From Natrinema marinum (GTDB lineage: Archaea; Halobacteriota; Halobacteria; Halobacteriales; Natrialbaceae), in NCBI RefSeq assembly GCF_024296685.1, contig NZ_CP100763.1, forward strand, positions 1,054,001 through 1,118,000: DNA of 64,000 nucleotides, read 5' to 3'. The notes under the pieces were generated by a model. That model did not search any database, was not told the origin of the DNA, and saw only the letters and a list, made by a program, of their open reading frames with translations. Of the stretch, positions 33,757 to 42,895 are shown one piece after another; position 1 is the stretch's first letter; each line of letters opens with the position of its first letter. The position numbers and the translations under genes are program-made.

Positions 33757-36741
33757 TTATTCCTCGAGGGTCGATTCGACCGCCTCGATCTCCGCCGCGG
33801 TCAGCCCGTAGCGATCGTAGACGAGGTCGTCTATCCGCCGGTCGATCGCGTCGATTCGGTGCTCGAGTTCTTCGGCGCGGGTCGTCGCTTCGCGGTAGCG
33901 CTCGAGCCCCGCGCGAACGTCGTCGACGACGGGAAGCCTGAGGGCGCGAAGCCGGTCGAGCGGCGAGATGGTCTTCGTCGCGGTCTCGCGGACGTTCGCG
34001 AAGCCGTCGCCTTCCTCGACCGCGACGGGGACGACGGCTTCGATCAGGTTCGCCTCGGTCTCCGTGAGTCCCGAGAGCCGGAGAGCCGTCGCGGGCTCGG
34101 TCTCGACGTACCCCCATCGATCGGTCTTGCGGTCGCCGTCGGTCGGTTTGTACCGAGCGGTCGCGTCGATGCGGACGGTATCGGGGCCGACCCGACCGAC
34201 GGCCGCACGGCCGAGCCGGAGGCCCGCCAATTCGTCACCGGTCGATCGGAGCGGCGAGTTTGGCGGGGCTACCGTCTCGCACGATCCGCTCTCGGCGAGG
34301 GACGCGCCGTCTCGATACTGGCCGAGCTGCGCGCGGAGGTCGGTGGTCAGCCCGCGTCGCTCGCGGGTCAACTCGATCCGCTCGGCGACGAGGTCGTCGA
34401 ACGTCGCGGTCTCCGGCACGGCGATCGGATACGATTCGAACGTCGCCTGATTGATCTGGGGGAAGACGGTGCGATAGGCCGCGTGTTTCACCTCGTGGTA
34501 GTACTCGAGCAGCGACGAGTTGAGGACGCCCAGAAGCCGGCGGAGATCGGCGTCCGAGTCGTTCGCACGGACGTTGTACGCCGACTTGATCGTGACCCGA
34601 CCCCGCGTATCGAGCGCGCCGATCGGCGTCGACGCCGTCTGGCGGAAGACGAGCTTCGGACTCCGATAGATCTCGGGGGCTTTCTCGATCTCGTCGGGCG
34701 AGACGTATCGCGTCTCCGCGTCGTCGAACCCGTAGGCCACGACCGCCGAACCGGGGACGATCGGTCGCAAGCCCCCGCAATCGTTCGTCTCGGCGAGGAA
34801 ATCGGCGCGTTTACCGATCTCCTCGCCCCGAGAGACGGCGACGCGCTCGCCGAGTCTCGGGAACTCGTCCAGCTTCGCGAGGATTGATCGCGCGGACCCG
34901 TCGAGGTGTAGGAGGAACCGACAGGCGTCCTGATCCCGAAAGACGGATTGGGGGATTTCGGCGTACTCGACCGACCCGACGGCCGTCGCGTCCGCGAGGG
35001 CGGCGCAGTTCGTCGGCCCCTCGTCGCCCCCGGTGACGACGATCGCTGCGCCGTTCTCGACACCCTCGAACGCGGTCCCGAGGTGGAGCAGGGTCGCGAT
35101 AGCCGTGTGCTCGAGCAGATAGCGGCGGAGGTGGACGTTCTGGTCGCGCGCGAGTATCGCGTCGGGGACGACGATACCGATACGCCCGTCGGCGGCCAGG
35201 CGGACGAACCGCTCGCAGAATGCGACGTAGAGGTCGAACTGCTGGCGCGTCGCGGTGTAGCGCTCCTCGAGATACGCCCGCAACGACCGATCCATCGTCG
35301 CGCTGATGTCGGCCCGGCCCGCGGTCGCAACCCACGGTGGGTTGCCGAGCACGGCGTCGAACCCCGCGTCCGGTCGCCGTCGCCCCCGATCGTCGTGAAA
35401 GACGTCGGGGAACTCGAGGTCCCAGTGGAAGAACCCCCGCTCGACGCTCATCGTCTGTGCGGCTCGAAACCAGTCGGTAATACGGATTTCGGCCCACGCG
35501 TCGTCGTCACCGATCGCGCCCTCGAGTCGCTCGAGAGCGTCGTCCGGGAGCTCCAGGCCGAACCGGCGCGCCGTCCGGACGTTCGCCAGCTCGAGCCGGC
35601 GCGCGGCCGGCGTCGCGTCGCTCCCCGCCGCGCGCTCGTCCGGGCGGGTCGTCCCGTCGGAGCCGACCAGCGCGTTGCCCGCCTTCAGATGCCCGTCGAG
35701 GCCCATCGGCGGCCGGTCCCCCGCCAGCGTCTCGAGCCACAGCGACGCCGTCGCGAGTTCGACAGCCAATTCGTCCCGGTCGACGCCGTACAGACACGAC
35801 GCGGCGATATCGCGGCGTACCCGCGGTTCATCGAGGACCGTCTCGTCTCCGGTTTCGGCCGCCGCGGCCGTCACCCGCCCGACGATGAACGCGAGCGCTC
35901 GCTCGAGGAAGCGCCCGCTCCCCATCGCCGGATCCAGAATCCGGAGCGCCGTCACCTCTCGGTGGAAGGCTGTCAGGTACGCGTCGCTCCCCGGCTCGAG
36001 CCCCTCGGCCTCCAGATCGGCCTCGATCTCGTCGAGCAGCGGCCCGACCGTCTCGGAGACAACGGCGTCGACTACCTCCTCGGGCGTGTAGTAGGTCCCC
36101 GTCGTCTTTCGCTCGTCATCGGCGACGACGGCGAGTGTGCCCCCCGATTCGATCCGAAACCGGTGCTCGAGCAGCGTCTCGTAGACGCTCCCCAGGTCTC
36201 GGGTCTCGACTGCCGCGAAATCGAGCGGTGCGGCCCGACCGTCGTCGGTCTCGGTCGTCGAGAGCCGGCCGATCGCTTCGGCGAGATATCGGTCTCCGAT
36301 GGCCTCGGCGGCCGACCGATCGCCGCTTGCCACATCGAACAGCTTCCCGTCGTACGGCGGGACGCCGCGGGGCTCCGACCCCTCGTCGAGCAGCCGGAAC
36401 AGCGCCTCGAGGCGCCGCCACAGCGTCGTCGAGCGCTCGTCGTACGCGTCAGCGAATCCGCCGTCGGCCGCGTTGACTTCCGTGCGAATCTCGGTTCGGA
36501 GCTCCGCGAGGGAGTCGATTTTTTCCGTCGCCGCGCCCGCGTCGCCGCCCGATCGATACGAGAGGCCGCGAGATTCGGCGATATGGACGACTAACAATCG
36601 GAGGAGGAGGACGGTCGATCGCTCCTCGAGCGCCGCGAGGGCGTCGTCGCTCGACTCGAGGTCAGCCGTCTCGAGGAGGCCGCGACCGAGCGCCCGCCAC
36701 GCCGCGAGGGCGTTCTCCTCGAGGTCCGCGCCGGAGTCCAT
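33757..36741 (-). CDS. Eco57I-type DNA adenine methyltransferase / type IIG-like protein
   Basis: A 994-residue protein of the Eco57I methylase class. The order is a helical N-terminus (1-200), KTTGTYYTPEEVVDAVV (212-228), the SAM motif LDPAMGSGRFLE (269-280), the catalytic NPPW (467-470), and a TaqI-like target-recognition domain with a C-terminal coiled coil (PVVDDVRAGLERYREATTRAEELE). It would methylate adenine N6 in a specific site. I see no PD-(D/E)XK nuclease at the N-terminus and no separate nuclease or BREX gene nearby. The ATG before DSGADLEEN is preferred over a TTG ten codons upstream. Confidence 0.86.
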   Translation of the reverse strand: MDSGADLEENALAAWRALGRGLLETADLESSDDALAALEERSTVLLLRLLVVHIAESRGLSYRSGGDAGAATEKIDSLAELRTEIRTEVNAADGGFADAYDERSTTLWRRLEALFRLLDEGSEPRGVPPYDGKLFDVASGDRSAAEAIGDRYLAEAIGRLSTTETDDGRAAPLDFAAVETRDLGSVYETLLEHRFRIESGGTLAVVADDERKTTGTYYTPEEVVDAVVSETVGPLLDEIEADLEAEGLEPGSDAYLTAFHREVTALRILDPAMGSGRFLERALAFIVGRVTAAAAETGDETVLDEPRVRRDIAASCLYGVDRDELAVELATASLWLETLAGDRPPMGLDGHLKAGNALVGSDGTTRPDERAAGSDATPAARRLELANVRTARRFGLELPDDALERLEGAIGDDDAWAEIRITDWFRAAQTMSVERGFFHWDLEFPDVFHDDRGRRRPDAGFDAVLGNPPWVATAGRADISATMDRSLRAYLEERYTATRQQFDLYVAFCERFVRLAADGRIGIVVPDAILARDQNVHLRRYLLEHTAIATLLHLGTAFEGVENGAAIVVTGGDEGPTNCAALADATAVGSVEYAEIPQSVFRDQDACRFLLHLDGSARSILAKLDEFPRLGERVAVSRGEEIGKRADFLAETNDCGGLRPIVPGSAVVAYGFDDAETRYVSPDEIEKAPEIYRSPKLVFRQTASTPIGALDTRGRVTIKSAYNVRANDSDADLRRLLGVLNSSLLEYYHEVKHAAYRTVFPQINQATFESYPIAVPETATFDDLVAERIELTRERRGLTTDLRAQLGQYRDGASLAESGSCETVAPPNSPLRSTGDELAGLRLGRAAVGRVGPDTVRIDATARYKPTDGDRKTDRWGYVETEPATALRLSGLTETEANLIEAVVPVAVEEGDGFANVRETATKTISPLDRLRALRLPVVDDVRAGLERYREATTRAEELEHRIDAIDRRIDDLVYDRYGLTAAEIEAVESTLEE

Positions 36742-36901
36742 GCTACCGAACCCGTCGAATTGCCGCGGCAAGAAACCACTGGTCGAACGAGTTTGGCCCG
36801 AGCAAATGGCGTCGTCCGGCCGATCGACCGGCTGCCGTCGCTCGATCGCGCCAAAGTCGCTACCCTTTTCGCCGCCGCTCGCTCACTCGAGACCGAGACC
36901 C

Positions 36902-37582
36902 GTGACCGCACTCACCGTGACGATACTGGCGGGTGTCCTCTTCGGACTCGCTCTCGCGGCCCCGCCGGGACCGATGAACGCAATCATCGCCGAGGAGAGC
37001 GTCGTCCGCGGCTGGCCGGCCGGCTTCCGGGCCGGTCTTGGTGCCATGCTCGCGGACGCAATCTTCTTCGCCCTCACGCTGGCGGGCGTCGTCGCCGTGA
37101 TCGACCGTGCGCCCGCCGTTCGACCGGCGCTCTATCTGGCCGGCGGCTGTCTCATGTGCTACTTCGCGGTCGGCGCGTTCCGGGAAGCTAAGACCGCGAC
37201 GTCGTTTACCGACGGCGGCCGCGACGCGACCACCGGCTTTCGGAAGACGCTCGTCCTCTCGCTGACCAATCCCTACCAGATCGGGTTCTGGCTGACCGTC
37301 GGCGTCGGCCTCCTCGAGCCGGGAACGCTCGACGTGCTCTCACATGCGCCGGCCGTCGGCGAGGCGCTCTCGGGAGCGGTCGTCGTCCAGACCGGGTCGC
37401 CCGCGCTACTGGTCGGCTTCTTCGCCGGCATCGCGTGCTGGATCGTGGTCTATCCCGCGGCGCTGGCCGCGGCCGGGCGTCGCGTCGACGCCTTCGCGCC
37501 CGCGGTCGCCCTCCTGAGCGCGGTCGTCCTCGCCGGGTTCGGCTTGCTCTTTCTGGCAATGGGGGCGCTCCGGATCGTCTGA
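36902..37582 (+). CDS. LysE-family amino-acid exporter
   Basis: A 226-residue membrane protein with about six hydrophobic segments. The first has the LysE/RhtB signature APPGPMNAI (about 20-28); NPYQIGFWL in the middle matches the family's second conserved loop. Members export amino acids or similar small molecules by proton exchange; the cargo is unknown. The start is the GTG giving VTALTVTILAG, since upstream sequence in frame is antisense to the methyltransferase. Confidence 0.85.
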   Translation: MTALTVTILAGVLFGLALAAPPGPMNAIIAEESVVRGWPAGFRAGLGAMLADAIFFALTLAGVVAVIDRAPAVRPALYLAGGCLMCYFAVGAFREAKTATSFTDGGRDATTGFRKTLVLSLTNPYQIGFWLTVGVGLLEPGTLDVLSHAPAVGEALSGAVVVQTGSPALLVGFFAGIACWIVVYPAALAAAGRRVDAFAPAVALLSAVVLAGFGLLFLAMGALRIV

Positions 37583-37604
37583 AAAGCGGAGCGCTCGACT
37601 GGCC

Positions 37605-38180
37605 TCAACACCGGAGCAGTTCGAACGGACTGTCGTCCGATCTCGACTGCGCGTTCTGGCTCTCGTCGCCGTCGGCACTCTCACTGCCCTCAGCGGACTG
37701 ATTGCCCGTCTCACCGCCGGACCGGTCGGTGCCGGTTTCGCCGATACCCGTCCCGACGTTCTCGAGCATCGGTAGCTGGAAGCCGAACCCCTGGACGAGG
37801 TCGAACGATCCGACGGGATCCGAGAGGAAATCGAGGAAGCCATCGCCGACGTACTGGATTCCGGCAACGACCTCGATGATCGAATTCCCGTTGGTCGAGC
37901 CGACGAGCTCGGCCCCGATCGACCAGCCGGAGCCGGTCAGCATCGCGGCGTGCATTCGGATCCAGATATTCGTGCCGTCTTCGGCGCCGATCGTGAACTC
38001 CGTCCCCGACCCAGTGAAACACGTCGAGACGCGCTGTCCGGCCGCGTCGTTTGCGGTACTCGTGTTGCTTTCGTTCTGTGCCTGCGAACCGGACTGCTGG
38101 GTCGCCGTCGCGATCGGTGCGAAAAGAATCAGACAACACAGCGCGACCGCGAGAACTCTCGTCCGACGAGCGCGTACCAT
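37605..38180 (-). CDS. Secreted haloarchaeal protein, function unknown
   Basis: A 191-residue protein with a Sec-type signal (VRARRTRVLAVALCCLILFAP, then cleavage near ATA-TQ). The mature part has one Cys in VSTCFTG, a beta-rich core (FTIGAEDGTNIWIRMHAAM, GWSIGAELVGSTNG) and a disordered Glu/Ser-rich tail ending FELLRC. A single Cys near each end might form a disulfide. It matches no family I can name with confidence. Confidence 0.6.
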   Translation of the reverse strand: MVRARRTRVLAVALCCLILFAPIATATQQSGSQAQNESNTSTANDAAGQRVSTCFTGSGTEFTIGAEDGTNIWIRMHAAMLTGSGWSIGAELVGSTNGNSIIEVVAGIQYVGDGFLDFLSDPVGSFDLVQGFGFQLPMLENVGTGIGETGTDRSGGETGNQSAEGSESADGDESQNAQSRSDDSPFELLRC

Positions 38181-38335
38181 TACCACCGTCTCGAGACCAC
38201 ACTGCTATGAACGCACTGGCCGTTTCACGGCGACGGTTCGAGCACCGTTCCTCGGTGGCCAATCGAGAGATCCGTCGAGGCCTCTCTCGGCGTGTTGTCA
38301 TGGCCGCGCGCAACGGCTGCGAGACGAACGGCCGA

Positions 38336-39010
38336 CTACTCTCCCAGCGCGGCGATCTCGTCCTCGAGCCACTCACTGAACCACTTGACGCGTTTCAGAC
38401 GCTGGTGGGCGATGCTCTCGGCGGTATCGCTTTGCACGCGCGCAGCGGCGTCGTAACCGCGCTCCAAAACGCGCTCGACCATCTCGTCGGCGTCCATGTG
38501 CGTGCGGGCCTCGTAGCCCATCCGGAGCAACATGAGCGCCGTGCCGTTGGCACCGATCTTATCGAGGAGGTCGGCCTCGATGAGACACTGCGTCTCGAGG
38601 GTGAGATCGGTTAGATCACCCTGATACGAGTGGTGTTCGACGGCGCGACACACCTGTTGGACGAACGATTCGGGGTACTCGCCGCGGGACTCGAGGTACT
38701 CGCGGGCGACGCGCGCGCCGGCTTCGGCGTGGAGTTCTTGGTCGGTCTCGAGTTTGGCGACGTCGTGAAAGAGGGCGGCGACACGGGTGACGTCGACGTC
38801 TGCGCCCTCTTTCTCGGCGATCTCCGTCGAGAGGTCGACGACGTTGAGGATGTGGTTGTGCCGGTACTCGGCGGAGTGCCAGGGGTACCAGCGCATACGG
38901 CCGCCTTCCTCTTCTTTCTCGACGCTGGCCGAGAGGTACTCGAAGACGAAGCCTTTCATCGCCTCGAACTCGGCGTCGGACACCCTGGTCTCTTTTATTT
39001 CAACGCCCAC
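38336..39010 (-). CDS. HD-domain phosphohydrolase
   Basis: A 224-residue HD-superfamily metal-dependent phosphohydrolase. Ligands are visible in RHNHILNV (His51/His53) and ALFHDVAKLE (His82, Asp83), with later AVEHHSYQGD and the Asp of LIEADLLDKIG. The N-terminus from GTG reads VGVEIKETRV. Members hydrolyse nucleotides or cyclic dinucleotides; the substrate is unknown. The gene is divergent from the mutase B12 subunit, with 238 bases between starts. Confidence 0.85.
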   Translation of the reverse strand: MGVEIKETRVSDAEFEAMKGFVFEYLSASVEKEEEGGRMRWYPWHSAEYRHNHILNVVDLSTEIAEKEGADVDVTRVAALFHDVAKLETDQELHAEAGARVAREYLESRGEYPESFVQQVCRAVEHHSYQGDLTDLTLETQCLIEADLLDKIGANGTALMLLRMGYEARTHMDADEMVERVLERGYDAAARVQSDTAESIAHQRLKRVKWFSEWLEDEIAALGE

Positions 39011-39248
39011 GATAGATCCCTCCGCAGCAGACGAACGATAGTCATTACCGGAATGTTCGGTCGTTTCGTTCTTTAGCCTTTGGTTCGGAACGGTTTCGGT
39101 GAGAATTGACTGTTCGGTGATACGTTTTCGATCGCCGACGGTCCGCCGTCGTCCGCCGACTCGGTGACTGGGCCAAAATTCCCTCGTTCAGCAGGGATTG
39201 CCACGGTCTTCCGTTAAAGTCAAACAGTCGGCTCGGGAAAGGGTGAGT

Positions 39249-39665
39249 ATGAGCAGCGAACAGGAAGCGGAATCGATCCGATGTCTCGTCGCCAAAGTCG
39301 GCCTCGACGGTCACGACAGGGGAGCCCACGTCATCGCGCGTGCGTTCCGTGACGCCGGCTTCGAAGTCATCTACTCCGGGCTTCACAAGTCGCCGGACGA
39401 AATCGTCCAGGCCGCCGTTCAGGAGGACGTCGACGTCCTCGGCATCTCCATCCTCTCCGGTGCCCACGACACGCTCGTCCCGAAGATCATGGACGGACTC
39501 GAGGAGTACGGCGCGAAAGACGACACGCTCGTTCTCGCCGGGGGCGTCATCCCCGACGAGGACCGCGAGGGGCTCAAAGACGAGGGTGTCGCGGCCATCT
39601 TCGGTCCCGGCACCTCGGTCGAGGAGACCATCGAGTTCGTCCGCGAGAACGCGCCCCAGCGATGA
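39249..39665 (+). CDS. mcmA2: Methylmalonyl-CoA mutase, B12-binding subunit
   Basis: A 138-residue Rossmann-like cobalamin domain. The base-off B12 motif DGHDRG (Asp20, His22, Gly25) supplies the His that replaces dimethylbenzimidazole. GLHKSPDEIV, SILSGAHDTLVP and LAGGVIPDED complete the fold. Its partner is the catalytic subunit at 21592-23274. GTTAAAGTC about 30 bases before the ATG is a likely promoter. The start of meaB overlaps its stop. Confidence 0.95.
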   Translation: MSSEQEAESIRCLVAKVGLDGHDRGAHVIARAFRDAGFEVIYSGLHKSPDEIVQAAVQEDVDVLGISILSGAHDTLVPKIMDGLEEYGAKDDTLVLAGGVIPDEDREGLKDEGVAAIFGPGTSVEETIEFVRENAPQR

Positions 39666-40762
39666 GCATGGACGCCGCCGACGAATCGCTGCTCGAGGAG
39701 CTGCTGGCGGGGCAACACCGCGCGCTCGCCCGTGTCATCTCGAAGATCGAGAACCGATCGCCTGGCTACCGCGAGCTGGTCTCGGAACTCTACGCGCACA
39801 CGGGCAACGCCGACGTGATCGGCATCACCGGCTCGCCGGGCGCGGGCAAGTCCACGTTGGTCGACAAACTCGCCGAGGCCTACCGCGACCGAGGCGAAAC
39901 TGTCGGCATCATCGCGATCGACCCCTCTTCGCCGTTTACCGGCGGGGCCGTGCTGGGCGATCGGATCCGGATGGCTTCCACCGTCGGCGACATGGACGTC
40001 TTCGTCCGCTCGATGAGCGCCCGCGGCACCCTCGGCGGGCTCTCGACGGCGACTGCGGACGCGGTCAAGGCCATGGACGCCTTCGGCAAGGACAAAATCA
40101 TCATCGAGACCGTCGGCGCCGGGCAAAACGAGATCGACATCGTCCGGACCGCCGACAGCGTCGCCGTCCTCGTCCCGCCGGGCTCGGGCGACGACATCCA
40201 GACGCTGAAAGCTGGCATCCTCGAGATCGCCGACATCTTCGTCGTCAACAAGGCCGACCGCGACGGCGCTGACCGGACCGTCCAGGAGCTGCGTGACATG
40301 ATCCAGCTCGGCGACGAGAGCGGCCTCGCCGGTGGCGGCGGCCACCACAGCCAGGAGGTCATCGACGCCCACGACGACTGGGACGGCGAACCAGCCGACG
40401 ACGGCGGGGCCGATGAGGGCTGGTCGACGCCGATCGTCGAGACCGTCGCCATCCACGGCACCGGCGTCGACGAGTTCATCGACGAACTCGCGGCCCACCG
40501 GGACTACCTCGTCGACTCGGGCGAACACGCCGAGCAGGTGCGCACGCGCTACGCCGAGGAGATCCGCACCCTGCTGCGCGAAGACCTCCACGCCGTGCTC
40601 GAGGACGAACTCGCCGCCGCCGGCGGGATCGACGACCTCGCCGAGGCCGTCCGCCGGGGCGAGACCGATCCCTACTCGATCGCGAGCGACGTTCTCGAGC
40701 CCGTCGAAGCCTGTCTCGCGGACCTCGAGACCGGCGCGGACGCGAGCCGCCGACGGGAGTGA
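39662..40762 (+). CDS. meaB: MeaB/ArgK-type G3E GTPase, chaperone of methylmalonyl-CoA mutase
   Basis: A 366-residue P-loop GTPase that loads and protects B12 in methylmalonyl-CoA mutase. Walker A is GSPGAGKST (57-65); IIAIDPSSPF, GDRIRM, ETVGAGQNEIDI and the base-specifying NKAD follow in order. A variable insert near residues 215-255 is rich in Gly/Asp. The ATG overlaps the mcmA2 stop by four bases (ATGA), so the two are co-translated; this pairing is the main argument for its role here. Confidence 0.95.
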   Translation: MSMDAADESLLEELLAGQHRALARVISKIENRSPGYRELVSELYAHTGNADVIGITGSPGAGKSTLVDKLAEAYRDRGETVGIIAIDPSSPFTGGAVLGDRIRMASTVGDMDVFVRSMSARGTLGGLSTATADAVKAMDAFGKDKIIIETVGAGQNEIDIVRTADSVAVLVPPGSGDDIQTLKAGILEIADIFVVNKADRDGADRTVQELRDMIQLGDESGLAGGGGHHSQEVIDAHDDWDGEPADDGGADEGWSTPIVETVAIHGTGVDEFIDELAAHRDYLVDSGEHAEQVRTRYAEEIRTLLREDLHAVLEDELAAAGGIDDLAEAVRRGETDPYSIASDVLEPVEACLADLETGADASRRRE

Positions 40763-40837
40763 CCACCGCCTCGCCGGTCGCAGCACGTTTTGAACCCGAA
40801 CCCGAGGTCTAAGGCCGTTGCCGTCCTATGACTCCGC

Positions 40838-41776
40838 ATGAAAGCCCGAACAGTCCTCGGTGCAGCGCTCGGAACCGTCGGCGGGGCCGTCCTCGGAAAC
40901 CGTCTTCTGAAACGACGTGCCGGCGACCTCGAGAACCCGCTCCCCGGCATCGAACGGACCTACCGCTGGCGAGGGATCGAGACGAGCTACACCGTCGCCG
41001 GCGATCCGAACGATCCCGACATGCTCTTGCTCCACGGGGTTTACGCGGGCGCGAGCAGCAACGAGTTCGCGCCGATCGTCGAACAACTGGCAGAGAACTA
41101 CCACGTTCATGCGGTCGACCTCCCCGGCTTTGCCCGCTCCGAGCGGCCGCCGCTGGTCTACTCGGCCTCGCTGTACGCCGAGTTCATTCGGGATTTCGTG
41201 GGCGAAATCACCGACGAGCCGATCGTCGTCGCCTCCTCAATGACCGGCGCGTTCGCCGTCGACGCCGCCGACGAGACCGATATCGAACGGCTGGTGTTGA
41301 TCTGTCCGACCGAGGAGACCGCCGACGCGCGACCGTGGGTCCGGACCCTCCTGCGGACGCCGATCGTCGGGACCACGCTGTACAACCTGCTCGCGAGCAA
41401 GCCCGCGATCCGATACTTCTACGACCGCGACGGTTACTACGACGCCGACCGCATCGATTCCGACGAGGTCCAGTACGCCTGGGACAGCGCCCATCAGCCC
41501 GGATCGCGCTACGCACCCGCCTCCTTCGCCGCGGGCACGCTCGACCCCGAGTTCGATCTCGCGACGGAACTGGCAAGTCTGGAAACGCCGACGACGCTCG
41601 TCTGGGGTCGCGACGCCGATCTCGTGCCGCTTCGGGAGGGTCGTGACCTCGCGGAGGCAGCGGATCTCGATCTGGTCGTCATCGACTACGCGACCCAACT
41701 GCCCCACGCCGAACACCCCGCCAAATTCGTCGAGTACCTGAGCGCGGAACTGCCGCGGGCGGGCACCCGCGAGTAA
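40838..41776 (+). CDS. Alpha/beta hydrolase
   Basis: A 312-residue hydrolase with a hydrophobic N-terminus (LGAALGTVGGAVLGN) that may tether it to the membrane. The oxyanion region is LLLHGVYAG, the nucleophile lies in VASSMTGAF (Ser134, with Ala and Thr in place of the usual Gly on either side), the acid in WGRDADLVP and the base in LPHAEHP. It may be an esterase or haloalkane-dehalogenase relative, or a bacteriochlorophyll BchO-like protein. The substrate is unknown. Confidence 0.82.
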   Translation: MKARTVLGAALGTVGGAVLGNRLLKRRAGDLENPLPGIERTYRWRGIETSYTVAGDPNDPDMLLLHGVYAGASSNEFAPIVEQLAENYHVHAVDLPGFARSERPPLVYSASLYAEFIRDFVGEITDEPIVVASSMTGAFAVDAADETDIERLVLICPTEETADARPWVRTLLRTPIVGTTLYNLLASKPAIRYFYDRDGYYDADRIDSDEVQYAWDSAHQPGSRYAPASFAAGTLDPEFDLATELASLETPTTLVWGRDADLVPLREGRDLAEAADLDLVVIDYATQLPHAEHPAKFVEYLSAELPRAGTRE

Positions 41777-41777
41777 G

Positions 41778-42434
41778 TCAGTTCTCGACGTGCTCGAGCA
41801 TCTGCGGCGACACCGCCTGTGGTTCGCGTTCGTCGCCCATCCCGGTCGTGACGACGAGTCGCATCCCGCGGCGGACGCTCATATCGATCTCGTGGACCTG
41901 GTCTTCGGGCAGCAACACGAGTCGGCCGGCGGTCGGGTTCGGGCTGTTCGGCAGGAAGACGTTGTACACGTCCTGGCCGGCCACTTCCTCGACCGGCCGC
42001 GGACTCTCGCCCGTGACGAGGCCGATCATGTAGACGCCCTCACGGGGGTACTCGACCAGGACAACGCTCTCGTAGCCGGTCTTGCGCTCGACCAGCGAGT
42101 CGGCGACCTGCCGGACGCTGCCGTAGATCGTGCTGACCAGCGGCACGACGTTGACGAGCCGCCCGATGTTACCGAACAGGTGCCGTCCGACGCTCTGCTG
42201 GGCGAGAAAGCCGAGCACGACGACGGCCGCGACGATCATGACGACGGCCAACAACTGAGCGACGACCTCGACGTTTCGGGTGTACTGCGCCAATCCGGCG
42301 GCGCGCACGACCGGCGTGACGAACTGCAGCGACCAGTTGACGAGAAATCTGAGAATGTACAGCGTGACGGCCAGCGGCGCGACCAGGATCAACCCCGCGA
42401 CGAAGCTGCTCTTGATGCGAGACGAGAGAGTCAT
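41778..42434 (-). CDS. DUF502 membrane protein
   Basis: A 218-residue DUF502 protein: two membrane segments (LILVAPLAVTLYILRFLVNW and LLAVVMIVAAVVVLGFLAQ) then the conserved soluble part PLVSTIYGSVRQVADSL, and VLVEYPREGVYMIGLVTGE with FLPNSPNPTAGRL. These proteins are widespread in bacteria and archaea, with no proven function; a role in membrane permeability has been suggested. It converges with the hydrolase gene. Confidence 0.88.
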   Translation of the reverse strand: MTLSSRIKSSFVAGLILVAPLAVTLYILRFLVNWSLQFVTPVVRAAGLAQYTRNVEVVAQLLAVVMIVAAVVVLGFLAQQSVGRHLFGNIGRLVNVVPLVSTIYGSVRQVADSLVERKTGYESVVLVEYPREGVYMIGLVTGESPRPVEEVAGQDVYNVFLPNSPNPTAGRLVLLPEDQVHEIDMSVRRGMRLVVTTGMGDEREPQAVSPQMLEHVEN

Positions 42435-42502
42435 ATCTCGTTGTACGTTCGGAGGTAAAAATACTCACTGCCGATTCGGCGAGCGAACGCAACCGACTCG
42501 AC

Positions 42503-42895
42503 TCAGACCGGTCGGAAACCGATCACGCGCTCGCCGGTCGTCTCGGAGATCGATATCTCGAGTTCGACCTCGAGCCCAGTCTCAACTGTCGCGGGATCGA
42601 CGCCGACGACCTGGCCCGTGATCCGAACGGGGCCGAAGTCGGCGATGGCCGTCGCGTAGGGAGCGTCCTCCTCGAAGGCCGGCGTCGGGACGTGCGTGAC
42701 GGTGAACGTCTGGATCTCGCCGGCCTCGGGGAGGGCGAGTTCCTCGAGGTCGGTCGAACCGCAGTCGGGACAGACCCGCCGCGGGGGGAGAGAGCCGTGG
42801 CCATTGTCGCACTCGAGGAAGTAGGCGGCGTCCTCCTCGGCGTCGGCGAGCCACTCGTCGAAGCCGGAATCAGTGACGTTGTCTGCGTCAGTCAT
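42503..42895 (-). CDS. OB-fold/zinc-ribbon (DUF35) partner of thiolase
   Basis: A 130-residue protein of the DUF35 type: an N-terminal helix, a rubredoxin-like zinc ribbon with CDNGH and CPDCG, and an OB fold (TFTVTHVPTP, GPVRITGQVVGVD). Such proteins form complexes with archaeal thiolases and HMG-CoA synthases and may pass CoA between them. The ATG overlaps the thiolase stop by one base (TGATG), and GGAGGT lies 9 bases ahead, so it is co-translated with the thiolase. Confidence 0.87.
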   Translation of the reverse strand: MTDADNVTDSGFDEWLADAEEDAAYFLECDNGHGSLPPRRVCPDCGSTDLEELALPEAGEIQTFTVTHVPTPAFEEDAPYATAIADFGPVRITGQVVGVDPATVETGLEVELEISISETTGERVIGFRPV

